A stretch of DNA of 64,000 bases from Aaosphaeria pasadenensis. Its lineage: Eukaryota; Ascomycota; Dothideomycetes; Pleosporales. How positions within the stretch are numbered: the first letter of the stretch is position 1; each line of letters begins with the position of its first letter. A program made the position numbers and the translations under genes. Shown piece by piece: positions 11,389 through 21,670 of this stretch. Location of the stretch: positions 744,001 to 808,000 of the forward strand of contig JAKLMB010000009.1 in NCBI GenBank assembly GCA_022813625.1. Direction: 5' to 3'. Under the pieces are notes generated by a model, which made no database searches, was not told the origin of the DNA, and worked only from the letters and a program-made list of their open reading frames with translations.

Positions 11389-12086
11389 CTATGAGAATGT
11401 TCGGCAAGGGTATCTATGAAAGGTCAGTCACACATTGAGTATTTGATTGAGCATGGACATACGCATTCTCGTAGCTCTGCTCCGGCTCCAAATTATATCT
11501 CTTGACTCCAGCGGCCGATTCGATATGCAGCCCGCTCGGGAGTGGGGGGAGGCCACCAGGGCCCAACACGTCCTTTGCCAATCCAGTATTTTTCTCGAAT
11601 GCAACGGCCAGCCCCTTGACACCGGCCTCTTGCGCTGCGACCAGTTGCTTGCTGCCTGCCTCTCCAATCAATTCCTGTTTTGGCTGAGCCTCACTTCCGA
11701 CCTCCAAAAGCGCCACGGCATCGGCCTGGGTCACAGTCGACAATTGTGGGTAACGGCGTCGAACATCGCGCTTCCAGTAGGGATTTTCAGCAATGTCGGC
11801 GGCAGGTAGCGTGACTGGGTCGTCGTAGGTTGCGGGATCGAGAGCACCGGGGGGTGGGTTGCGGAATTGGGGATTTAAGGGAACACCGCTGGAACGCTTT
11901 GAGTCGAGCGCAAAGATACGATTGATTAAGCCATAGATTCCAGTGGGCTGAACCGTGTATTTCTGCATACAATAGTCAGAAGCCATTTGTGAAAGGTACT
12001 TGTATAGCGACGGATGACGGGGAATAGATCTGGTGCAGGCTTTATCGACGTACGGCGAAGTTCGTGGAGACCTTTTTGGATGCCAT
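11389..12086 (-). CDS. NADH:ubiquinone oxidoreductase 21.3 kDa subunit (complex I)
   Basis: Three exons: 12054-12086 (11 codons), 11463-11962 and 11389-11413 (8 codons and stop), giving 185 residues. The small outer exons were found because the joined protein matches the fungal 21.3 kDa accessory subunit of mitochondrial complex I at both ends: MASKKVSTNFA-KYTVQPTGIYG at the start and YPCRTFS at the end. Internal family motifs are SGVPLNPQFRNPPPG, DDPVTLPAADIAENPYWKRD and YPQLS. The protein belongs to the respiratory complex of the inner membrane; it is not a catalytic subunit. There is no obvious cleaved presequence. Introns have TTCTGACT and GTGACTGAC branch regions. Its promoter faces away from the RING gene. 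Confidence 0.9.
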
Positions 12087-12732
12087 GATGAGCAACCAGT
12101 GTATAGAATCACGAAAGGGAGTGGAGATGGGCCAATGGCAGGCTGCTGCGCTGTTACAATGTCCTACTTCGGTCCTTGAAAGCTGGATGAGGTTGTCGCG
12201 AAGCTCGACAGGTTGCCAAGCCACATTAGCCCAAGATTGACTAAGCGATTCCGCACGGCTCTTCATTGGCTGCCTCCGACCAACTGATTACACCTGAATT
12301 GATCTCGCACATCTCTTCACGCATAGAGTACATACAACCAACAACTACGGCTACTTTTCTTCTTACTGCAATATATGGTCATTGATCTAGCTTATGCGCT
12401 ATTTTTATCTGATCGATAATCGATATGGCAACTAAGCTCTTCATATGGACATGTTGGCCTGTTGTCATTGCTAGCAGTTTGTCGGAATCTACGATGGAAT
12501 TTGTGTTACAGCGGTAAGAGATATGTGTTCTTCCAAAATCGTCTCATCAAATCGGTACATATATACCTAGGAAGTCACCATGATGAACAGGAAAGGTTGT
12601 AACAGCACTTTAATCACTTTTTTTTTTTTGATACAACACCAAGCACAAGCTAATGAATACATCATGTACAATCTTTTATTCGCATTGCCCTTCTTCCGAA
12701 GAAATTCCATTCATCTCCTAGGTCTTCTCGTA
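12087..12732. other. Intergenic with a 13-bp palindrome-like motif
   Basis: Promoter of the complex I subunit gene and 3' flank of the secreted protein gene. It carries ATCGATAATCGAT at 12412-12424. The exact reverse complement of this 13-mer occurs at 41547-41559. Confidence 0.4.
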
Positions 12733-13221
12733 TCAAGCTGTCTCGCCAACGCTGATGCTTGGACACCAATAGTCTGTCGTGCAGGTATAGGTTTCGCCGT
12801 CGTATCGAAGGGGGATCTGAGATGATCCATCCTTGAAGCACACAAAAGGCTCATCTCCTAGTGTTGCGTCTCCTACAATTTCACCCTTCTTCGCCGTTCG
12901 AGCACTCGTCGGGATTGTTGCTTTGAATGTTCCATCGGTTCCAAGTCGGACGCTCTTGGTGGTTCCCTCCCATTGACCACTGACCCGGCCTAGTCTTGTT
13001 GGCGTTACAGCTCGAGTGGTTCCTTCGGGAACAGGTCCGCCGCTGAAGTACGCAGCTGCAGTCAAGGCAACATCATCGGGATCGCAGAAGATGTCGCAGT
13101 CGCTGAATTGGCATTTGACGAGATAGACGTTGTGCTTGGAGCCCGCAGCAACAATTGGAGATGCAGACGACAGTGCTGGGAGAAGTGCCCCGAGAAGGAT
13201 TAACCCGCCGGTGGCGATCAT
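12733..13221 (-). CDS. Small secreted protein with six cysteines
   Basis: Single exon, 162 residues. The first 20 or so residues form a clear signal peptide (MIATGGLILLGALLPALSSA). The mature protein has six Cys in two groups of three: VKCQFSDCDIFC close to the N-terminus and FVCF, TYTC, YWC near the C-terminus, consistent with disulphide pairing across the protein. Between them is a Gly/Thr-rich, probably beta-strand region (GRVSGQWEGTTKSVRLGTDGTFKATIP). There is no GPI signal and no known enzyme motif. Size, secretion and Cys content are those of effector-like or cell-wall-associated secreted proteins, but I recognise no family. A TATA box lies about 105 bases upstream, so the gene is probably well expressed under some condition. 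Confidence 0.78.
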   Translation of the reverse strand: MIATGGLILLGALLPALSSASPIVAAGSKHNVYLVKCQFSDCDIFCDPDDVALTAAAYFSGGPVPEGTTRAVTPTRLGRVSGQWEGTTKSVRLGTDGTFKATIPTSARTAKKGEIVGDATLGDEPFVCFKDGSSQIPLRYDGETYTCTTDYWCPSISVGETA

Positions 13222-14595
13222 CGTAAGAGACGGGATTTTATTGTATCAATTAGAGTATTTGATTATGCAAGTGGATTTTGGATCACTGAGAGCCTGGCTA
13301 GAGGTTCCGCGGGCTCCTGCGCATTTATAGCTCTTTTTCCTAGCACCGAGAAGAGCAGCAGAAGCAATCAGTTTCCGTCTCCATGGACAGAATTTTCTTT
13401 GGAGATAGATCGAGACTCCAGTCCTGGAAATGAGATTGCCGTTTTGTCGATATTTGCAAGGATTAATGCCGAACATCGTTGCATTGACAGTACGGCTATA
13501 ATCGAATCCCCGCATCCTCGTGTAACGAACGAGGATATATATCAATCTAGACCAGGCTACCATCATTTGGGGAAATTTGGGGTAATAGTCTGGACCTCAC
13601 GATTTGCTTCGCTAGTCCAGTCAATACTGTAACCTGTTTCTGGGGTTGTAGCATTGCGTCCTTCGCCGCGTGTGCAAATCTGCTCATTTGGTTACAACCG
13701 TTATTGCTTTCGAGTCAAAATCTGATCTTCTCACGAGGTGTATATTAATCTTTCCGATTTAGACTGTTTACACATCCAACAGTGGAAGGTGCTAGGATCA
13801 CTTGCATAGAGGATATTCCATGTCACGCATTTACGGCAATACTTCCTTCACGACTACCGTTGGAGGGATTTGTAGATCAGTTTGGTGGTGTTGGGCAGAC
13901 GTGCCTTTCTAGTTTCCATGAGAGAAGTAGTGATTTGTCAAATTTTGAATTTCACACCATTCGAACTGTATAAAAGCGTGCACTAATAAAAGATTTGTGT
14001 TTGACAAGAAGGCCAATTCCTGTTCCGCTTATTTCATGCCTTCGGATAGAAAGGAAACCCGGCAAGATAGACAAGATATCTAATTTTATATAGTAGATTG
14101 TTACTGATACAATCGAAGTAGGACGATGACAATTCAGTTCATGAAAGGGCTTTGGCATACCTTAATAATGGATGGCATTGAGTGTATCCTTGTCACTTTT
14201 GTTGTTTGTCGAGTGTTCTACTCTGTACATCCGGGTCCTTTTAAGTACCTAGTACTCAATGTATTATGGCCGTAAAATGGCGCGAGGCTTCTCGGAACGA
14301 AAGCCGGATACCCAAGTACTAAATCTTCAGTAATCTTTTACATTTTCACATATGTTGCGAGATCAATAATGCCTGAAGACCTATTGAACACCGTATGTAG
14401 TCTAATAGCTTTACGAGTCTTTGATGTTGCCGACTAGGAGTGGCGTGGGCTAATCCAATATAGTCTAGCGAATCTACAAGGATCACCCGTTGGGGAGCTT
14501 TCTTGAACCACGATTCAGTCTCACGTTTAATTCGAACACATCTACACAGTATCACTCTTTGATCGTTACGCCGTTGTGATCCCGACAATGACAGT
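13222..14595. other. Divergent intergenic region, 1.4 kb
   Basis: Lies between the divergent secreted protein gene and the amino acid transporter gene. The left 120 bases are the core promoter of the secreted protein. No ORF in the rest looks like a protein; it is moderately AT-rich. Confidence 0.5.
13324..13329 (-). promoter_or_regulatory. TATA box of the small secreted protein gene
   Basis: TATAAA on the minus strand, 103-108 bases upstream of the ATG at 13221. Confidence 0.5.
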
Positions 14596-16312
14596 ATGAG
14601 CGAGTCCCAGAACCTACTTCAAGAGCACGCGGATTCGGATTCTGACCTTGAGCCTGAAATCGATCGATCGCGACAACTTTCCCCTGGCTATTCTTCACGA
14701 TCCTCGTCCCGACCATCTTCCACATCCCCCGTACCTGGCACAGGCAGACCGAATGGCGGGCCAAAACGACAGTCGAGCTTCGCGCAACCGCGCGCAGACG
14801 GCGCCCCTCGCACTCCGAATCGAGTGCGATTCCAGGAACAACCTGCGCGGACAAGTATGAACGGAGACGCCCACGACGGAGATTGGAGCGAGCTCGAAAC
14901 CGATGATTATCTCTCCGCGAACGGAGTGGAAGAAGGAAGAGAGAGAACCCAAAGGCTTCCTCTTCTAACAGGCATAGAAGCGCCTAGCGTCACAGTTGCC
15001 ACGGAAGAGTTCGACCCCGCGGATCATCTGGAAAGCGCAAGACCAAGAAGCAGCATGCGGAGCTCATTCATGAATATGGCAAACAGTATAGTGGGCGCTG
15101 GCATCATCGGACAACCGTACGCTTTCAGAAATGCCGGACTTGTAACCGGCACACTGCTGTTAGTTGGGCTCACGATTACGGTGGATTGGACAATTCGATT
15201 GATTGTCATCAACTCCAAATTGAGCGGCACCGACTCTTTCCAGTCCACTGTTGAGCACTGCTTTGGAAAATCCGGGCTAGTCGCTATTTCTCTGGCGCAA
15301 TGGCTATTGTATGGAATTCACTTTAGAGTGCCTGATCCGTTGAAGACTGACATCTTTTAGTGCTTTCGGCGGCATGGTGGCCTTTTGCGTCATCGTCGGC
15401 GATACCATTCCGCGGGTCCTCGATGCTCTATTCCCCTCGCTCTCTGATACGTCGTTCCTATGGCTCTTCACGAATCGTCGAGCCATGATCATACTATTTG
15501 TTCTTGGTGTTTCATACCCGCTATCGTTGTATCGAGACATCTCGAAGCTCGCGAAAGCCAGTGGCCTTGCTCTTGTGAGCATGGCAATCATCATTGTGAC
15601 TGTTGTTACGCAAGGGTTCCGTGTGCCTGCAGAATCGCGAGGCGAATTGCGCGGTGGCATCCTGATTCATTCGGGCATCTTTGAAGCAATTGGCGTGATC
15701 TCTTTTGCCTTTGTGTGCCATCACAACTCACTTCTCATCTATGGGTCCTTGCGAAAGCCCACCATCGATCGCTTCGCTCGTGTCACACATTATTCTACCG
15801 GCATATCTTTGATTGCCTGCCTTGTCATGGCCTTTTCTGGTTATCTCACTTTCGGCTCAAAAACAGCCGGCAACGTGTTGAACAACTTCCCACGCGACAA
15901 CATCATGGTCAACATTGCACGACTCTTCTTTGGTCTCAATATGTTGACCACTCTGCCACTTGAGGCCTTCGTCTGCCGAGAAGTTATGAACAACTACTGG
16001 TTCCCCGATGAACCGTATCATCCGAACCGGCATATCATCTTCACGACCTCTCTCGTCGTTTCTGCCATGACTCTTTCCCTGATGACGTGCGATCTTGGCG
16101 TTGTGTTTGAATTGTTTGGTGCTACATCTGCTTGTGCATTGGCCTACATTTTGCCTCCGCTCTGCTACATTAAGCTTGCAAAGCGGAGCTCGAAGACCTA
16201 CCTTGCCATGGCAGTTGTCGCCTTTGGCTGCGCAGTCATGGCGATATCGCTCGTCAAAACGATGGGCAAGATGACGAGCCAGGACCCAGAAAACCAGGGA
16301 AAATGTGAATGA
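14596..16312 (+). CDS. Amino acid transporter, vacuolar AVT-type (AAAP family)
   Basis: Two exons, 14596-15308 and 15361-16312, give 554 residues. The intron 15309-15360 splits the codon in QWLF|AFGG. The first 150 or so residues are hydrophilic, rich in Ser, Pro, Arg, Asp and Glu, and should be cytosolic. The Aa_trans domain starts at about residue 150 with SSFMNMANSIVGAGIIGQPYAFRNAGL, the signature first helix with the GAGI(I/L)..P motif, and continues through about 10-11 helices (GGMVAFCVIVGDTIP, FAFVCHHNSLLIYGSL, FGATSACALAYILPPLCYIKL). Such proteins exchange protons for neutral or other amino acids; the long acidic N-terminus and closest resemblance suggest the fungal vacuolar Avt group. 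Substrate unknown. Confidence 0.9.
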
Positions 16313-16956
16313 GGTTGTACAGTACATGCATAGCTCGGCGCTGTTGTTTTGGCATTAGGTGCGCTCGTTCAGCGCTTTAGCATTGGGAACGATTTGGCGT
16401 TGAATACATTGACGACCGCGTTGCAAAGCGCAATGCATATCTATCTACCTAGACATCTGTAATATATGTTTACCTTTAGCAAGACTAGTTCGCAGTGTTC
16501 TTGAGGTGTGACTTTGAGAAATCTGGGCGCGGATAAGACGGCTGCTTCGACCAGGACGTTGGAACAAGCTCCGCTAGTGAGCATTTAGGGTCCCAAAACA
16601 TCCATAAGATCCACTGAGTATTTCCAGAGAGCCTCATCGCATCGCATCAACTCTATATTCTACGAAATAAATGTGCAACATGATGATTTTGACGTCGTTG
16701 TTGTTCGCCCAGCACAGTGTTTGGGGCTGAAGAGATGACCTCACTTTCGCGGTGTCGAATGTCGATCCTGACATCATGCGGCGTTATATGCCTTGATCCT
16801 CAGCGCTGCATCATATAAACGCACCACTGCATATAAACGTACAACACCTCTCCCACTTCTTTCTCCAAAGCTCTCAACTTTGTTAGTAAAATTATTTCTG
16901 TGTTACAAAACATCTCAGCATTTTCCGAAACCCTCCTACCTTAACCTACAATCATC
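16313..16956. other. Intergenic, promoter with two TATA boxes
   Basis: 3' flank of the transporter gene and promoter of the small charged protein gene. The last 150 bases hold two near-identical TATA elements and then a pyrimidine-rich leader, typical of an actively transcribed fungal gene. Confidence 0.5.
16814..16837 (+). promoter_or_regulatory. Duplicated TATA box
   Basis: TATAAA at 16814-16819 and again at 16832-16837, each inside the same 10-mer CATATAAACG, 18 bases apart and 120-143 bases upstream of the ATG at 16957. A CT-rich leader follows. Confidence 0.55.
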
Positions 16957-17494
16957 ATGCCTCTCTTCGGCCACAAGGACACCACCACTGCTCCTCCCCC
17001 AACTTCAACCTCACCACCGGCTCGTAGTCGCTCTATCTTCAACCGTCGCCGATCATCATCTCCATCCCTTGATTCAAGGCATTCAACTCACCACACCACC
17101 ACGAGCCCGAAGAGGCATTCCGTGCTCCATCGCGGCCACGAGGATGCAAGCATCATCAGTGCCAAACAGAGCCTGATGCAGGCGGAGAACGCAGAGCGCG
17201 AGGCTGATCGAGCATTGCTCGCTGCCAGGTCTGCGGTCCGAGCTGCCAGGGACCAGGTCAAGAGAATCGAGCGTGAAGCTGCTGAGGAGTAAGTGTCTAT
17301 CGTGGATCAGAGGTACATGTGTATGTACATGTGTTAACATTATTGTTTTACAGGGCTCGACTGGCAAAGATCAAACAGACCCAGGCTAAGGCTATGGGCA
17401 AGCGAGGAAAGCAGCTTGGCCGTAAGTTGCACTGATCTTGTCTGGTCCTAGGTATCACAGCTAATGCATTGTAGGACATGAACATAGTTTCTAG
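16957..17494 (+). CDS. Small charged fungal protein with Ala/Arg/Glu helix
   Basis: Three exons, 16957-17288, 17354-17421 and 17475-17494, give 139 residues. Both donors are GTAAGT; the second intron joins GGC C to GA CAT, giving the C-terminus GRHEHSF. If that intron were retained, the protein would end as GRKLH instead. The N-terminal half is Ser/Thr/Pro/Arg-rich and disordered (MPLFGHKDTTTAPPP). The C-terminal half is one long charged helix, rich in Ala, Arg and Glu (QAENAEREADRALLAARSAV), ending in a Lys-rich segment. There is no signal peptide. Paired TATA boxes and a pyrimidine-rich leader suggest strong or inducible expression. No family name is known to me; a stress-related role is speculation. 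Confidence 0.75.
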
Positions 17495-18080
17495 TCGCAC
17501 CGAGATGTTGTAGACTTGTCGTAGCGTTACTACTTTATTGCTTCCGAGGGCCTTGAGCGTTTCTTACATGTATTATGATAATGATGTACGATGAGCAAGG
17601 AGTTATTTCAGAGGGGCGGAATAGTCAACATGTTCCATTCAATTTCTTGTGCTGATATGACCAATTTCCGCTATCCGTGATCGAACACCATGATGTGTTT
17701 GCCGAGACTGAGACTGGGTGAATTATTCTTTTCACATAATTATTTTGATTCGTGACAGATGCTCCTAGATGCACGGAATGGTGACATCACTCCTTGGCGC
17801 GGGCCCTCGTCTCTAATTATACCTACTGTCCATCTGCCGAATAGTCTCCACCTGCATCAATAGCTAAGATCCCACATGGCCCCTCATTCACCTCCAGACC
17901 CCGGAACATTGAAAGCGATGTCTCCGCATTTTACCCCAGATCTAAATGTGGCACCTAACTATCGATGCTTTCATTCTGTAGTCTCTTCCAAGGTGCTTTA
18001 TTAATTGCTACAAGCATAGTACAACCTGATTCCTGTACAGTTTTACTATTGGCAGCTTTCGCTACTTACAGTGACACGAA
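17495..18080. other. Intergenic, promoter of the decarboxylase-like gene
   Basis: About 590 bases, no ORF of interest. An AT-rich segment lies at about 17990-18040. Confidence 0.4.
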
Positions 18081-19223
18081 ATGCTGAACAAGATCGCCCT
18101 CGAAGAAGCATGGAACATTCCTGATGCGGCTGCATTGGGTGGTTTCCAGCCCGGTTCCCTCGCCCCGAAAGGTGTCATTGGAGGCGACCTGGGCGCGAAT
18201 CTTCTCGACGTTCATGGCATGCGTCTTGAGCAAATGAATGAGAATGGCGTTGAGCTAATGGTACTTTCGCTCGTCTCCGCCGGGCCTCAAGGCGTTGCCG
18301 ATAAAGCGGGAGCGGAGAAGATGGCATCCACTGCGAATGACCAATTGAGCGCAGCAGTGATGGAGAACCCGTCGCGATTTGCTGCCTTATGCTCATTGAG
18401 TATGCATGATCCTACACAAGCTGGCCAAGAGCTTCGACGGTGTTGGGACAAACTTGAAGGTTTTGTTGGAGTCATCCTGAACGACTTTCAGTCTGCCGGG
18501 CAAGATGGAAACACGATGCTATTCTATGATGATCCAGCGTACGATGTGTTCTGGGCCACTGCAGACGAATTAGGCGCGCCAGTGTACATCCATCCTCGCT
18601 CTGCGACAAACGAAATCACTGAAAAGATGTGGAAAGGCCGCGAACACCTCGCCTTCTCCGCCCTAGGCTACGCCAACAGAGTAAACATGCACCTCCTCGG
18701 CATCATCACCGCCGGCGTCTTGGACCGCTTCCCCAATCTCAAGCTTGTCGTGGGCCACATGGGCGAGCACATACCTTACGATCTCTATCGTATCGACCAC
18801 AAGCTCAACCGTGCGCGCTTCCCCCAGATGCGAATGCGCGAGGACAGACTTGTGAGGGACTACTTTGGGACGCAGGTTTTCATCACGACTTCTGGACACT
18901 TTAGCACGCCGGCGCTTCTCTGCGCTGTTGCGGAGATTGGGGTCGATGCTTGCATGTTTAGTATAGACTATCCCTTTGAGAGTATTCCAAATGCGTCAGT
19001 TTGGTGGGATGAGCATGTGGAGAAGACACTGAACGCAAGGGATCTCGTGAAGATTGGGAGGAACAATGCGTTGTCGGTGTTTCCACGGTTACAGAATAAG
19101 GCCCATAGTCTGAAGACAAAGACCCCTACTGAGTGTGAGGTAGGAGGCTTAAAGCCGGAGCAGGGTGATGTAGAGTTCGGTCTGTACAATGCTCACTGGA
19201 GCCGCAGATTGACGAAACAGTGA
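18081..19223 (+). CDS. Amidohydrolase, 2,3-dihydroxybenzoate decarboxylase-like
   Basis: Single exon, 380 residues. Belongs to the amidohydrolase-2 (ACMSD) superfamily, non-oxidative aromatic decarboxylases. Expected metal and catalytic positions are present: Glu8 in KIALEEAW (followed by Ala10, as in the fungal dihydroxybenzoate enzymes, instead of His), His171 in YIHPRS, a His in VVGHMGEHIPYDLYRID, and Asp296 in FSIDYPFE. Family members remove the carboxyl group of dihydroxybenzoates or orsellinate-like acids, and some run in reverse. It is about 40 residues longer than usual at the C-terminus. The substrate is not set by the sequence. It is convergent with an anion-symporter MFS gene, only 130 bases between stops, which fits uptake and breakdown of an aromatic acid. 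Confidence 0.88.
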   Translation: MLNKIALEEAWNIPDAAALGGFQPGSLAPKGVIGGDLGANLLDVHGMRLEQMNENGVELMVLSLVSAGPQGVADKAGAEKMASTANDQLSAAVMENPSRFAALCSLSMHDPTQAGQELRRCWDKLEGFVGVILNDFQSAGQDGNTMLFYDDPAYDVFWATADELGAPVYIHPRSATNEITEKMWKGREHLAFSALGYANRVNMHLLGIITAGVLDRFPNLKLVVGHMGEHIPYDLYRIDHKLNRARFPQMRMREDRLVRDYFGTQVFITTSGHFSTPALLCAVAEIGVDACMFSIDYPFESIPNASVWWDEHVEKTLNARDLVKIGRNNALSVFPRLQNKAHSLKTKTPTECEVGGLKPEQGDVEFGLYNAHWSRRLTKQ

Positions 19224-19353
19224 TTAAAGAAATATTGGTTGTTGATCGGTCTGCATTAATGGCGTCTGGTGACATCATCTGAGCTTAGACTCTGTGTTGA
19301 TGTATATTCTTGTTCTAAATAAAACGTGCCACGTTCGACTTGTCCACATACTA

Positions 19354-21025
19354 CTATAAGGTGTACCTAAACCAAGGCACATTGTCGGCCAGTTGAGCTT
19401 CCTGCAACTTTTGTTCTTCCGTCAAATCAGCATTCTCATCAGTGGAGAGCGCATCTCTCCTTTCATTCTCCCTCTTACACCAAGTCGTCATAAGAAGTGT
19501 AAGGAAAAAGGCCATGCTATCTCGATTAGCAATAAATCAATACCAAAGTGAGTGGCAGTATCCCTACCTGACAAAGCCAATCAAAATGCTATGGCCGGTG
19601 ATGAAGCGAGGGCCGTCACGACTTATGTAGACGTATGAAGCGATGATGCCACCACAGTTGCCTCCCATGACTTGCATTGCGATTCCCGTGGCACGCTTGA
19701 GGCTCCCACCGATGTTTCCACTATTCCATGCCATGCCGAGGGGTATCTGAGGGTAAATGCCTACATTCATTAGTCAATCTTCCCAAGTTCAGTTCATCTC
19801 GAAAACAACGTACCAATAGCAGCAAAGACAGTTCCAGTATACTGCACTGCGGTATTTCCGCTGCTAACAAGGAGAGCGAAGCCTAAGATGGCGATGATCT
19901 GGAATCCCATCAAGAATGCGCCTCTACGTCGATATTTGTCGGCGTAGTAGCTAGCAAGGATGGTGAAGAAGCAGGCACAGACATAGGGAGGAACGCTCAT
20001 CAGCTGGGCATCGTTCGCAGTATAACCCATGCCTTTGATAATTGTAGGCAAGAACAGCGCGAAGCTATAAATGGGACAAAATCCAGCCATACAGATCAAC
20101 ATGTGGATATAGATCTTCCAGTCGGTCAATGCCTGCCTGACGTACTTGAAATCGAATTCTGTTGATAGATGGCCGGTGTCCTTCCGAAGGCGGGTTTGTA
20201 CTTCGTGTCTCTCTTCGGGCGAAAGAAAAGTGGCACTAGGGACGTCAGGTGTGATAAAGATAGAATGGAACATACTCACGTATCCGGATAATCGTATATA
20301 GCCCAGTAGGCCCCGAGAGACACTACAACACTCAGCAGTCCCTCCAAAATGAAGATCCAAGACCAAGCCGCCCGCCCTCCAACTCCGCTCATTTCTGCAA
20401 TACCCCTAGCAAGTATGCCTCCAAAGGCACCGGCAAGAGTTGCTGCCGAAAAGAACATGGCCATTCGAAGCCCACACTCATCTCGTCGATACCACTGTGA
20501 GATGTAGAAATTCACGCCAGGAAACAATCCTCCCTCGAACACGCCGAGGAAAACTCTGGTTGCCATGAGCCCCGAGTAATTTGTGACAAATCCTTGGCCA
20601 ACCATAGATACGGACCAGAAAAACATGATGAAGGTAAGCCAGATAGATGGTCTTGTCCGTTTCATCATCATGTTTGAGGGAATCTCGGCAGCAATGTAGA
20701 AAGGGAAGAGTATTGCGAGGCAATCATTGTACTGCAGGCCGTGCAGGTTTAGGTCCTGTTCGAGGTGGTCAAGACGAGCATTGCCTATGTTTGTTCTGTC
20801 GAGGAAACACAATCTAGTATCGAGCGGTTAGAGGGTGTGGTAGAGTATAACAATGTCCAGTACGTACAAGTATATAAGCGACATGAATGGTATTATATGC
20901 CAGTCCATTTTTCTAAGGAGCCTTTTAGTATCCTTTTGATCGAAACAATACGATTCCAACCCCGCTGGGGGTGATCCAGGCAATGTTTCTGAGACAATGC
21001 CATCGTTCACTTTCAAGTCTTCCAT
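19354..21025 (-). CDS. MFS anion:cation symporter (Dal5/Tna1-like), carrier 1
   Basis: Five exons: 20868-21025, 20280-20813, 19814-20235, 19568-19760 and 19354-19516, giving 489 residues; every junction restores the family sequence (IYLLCFLDRTNIGNA, AIYDYPDTATFLSP, FAAIGIYPQIPLGMAWNSGN, GFVSMAFFLTLL). The motif LDRTNIGNA after the first helix and the segment GVFEGGLFPGVNFYISQWY are hallmarks of the ACS family, with about 12 helices. Carriers of this family bring in organic anions (allantoate, nicotinate, pantothenate, sulfonates, aromatic acids) with protons at the plasma membrane. The start is taken at 21025. An acceptor-like TTTGCAG just upstream means a 5' leader intron is possible. Neighbours are a decarboxylase and an alkylsulfatase. 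Confidence 0.9.
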
Positions 21026-21670
21026 CGCTATAGGTCGTTTCTGCAAACAGTAGCTGATTATTTATGAGCATCAAAATGGGAGGAAGAAGACTTGTTTTAT
21101 ATGAACCCTCGGATTTAAGTTCATGCTCACGCGAGAGCTAGATATCCCAATCAGTGCCTTGCGTCCGACCAAATGCAAGTGAGAATAGCGACACTGCCGG
21201 TCGTGGTCGCGCTGACTCTGAGCACAACAGTACTTGCTGTCTGCGTCAAAAGGCTTATCTCTAATCCAATCGTGGGGCTGGCATTGTGCAACGGTCATAG
21301 CTACTTTGGGAATATTCTCTGCATCGCTAATCTCGAAACGGCTGTCATAGATGAAAATCATCGAGAATGACTCTGAATTACCAGGTAAGCAGCCGGCATG
21401 CTACACTAGACATTAGGCCTAGACTCACGGTGAGCTGAAAGAAAGTACTCCAGAAATCTCGAACTTGTCCTCGACCGAAGAAATGCATGTGAAGCCGCTC
21501 TAAAATGGCAATATAATGTACATTTTATTGGGATAACGTCCAAATTTCATCTTGAGTTTCGTAGAAGTGTGTCTATGGGTGCTTTGTGATGGTGTAGATA
21601 CAACTGTAGGTTAAAGTGCACCTGCCCATGCATGGTGTTACATTGCATGCCTACGTGTAAAGGTAATTAT
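21026..21670. other. Intergenic, promoter of MFS carrier 1
   Basis: About 640 bases between two minus-strand genes. Only short ORFs; no repeat or motif recognised. Confidence 0.4.
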
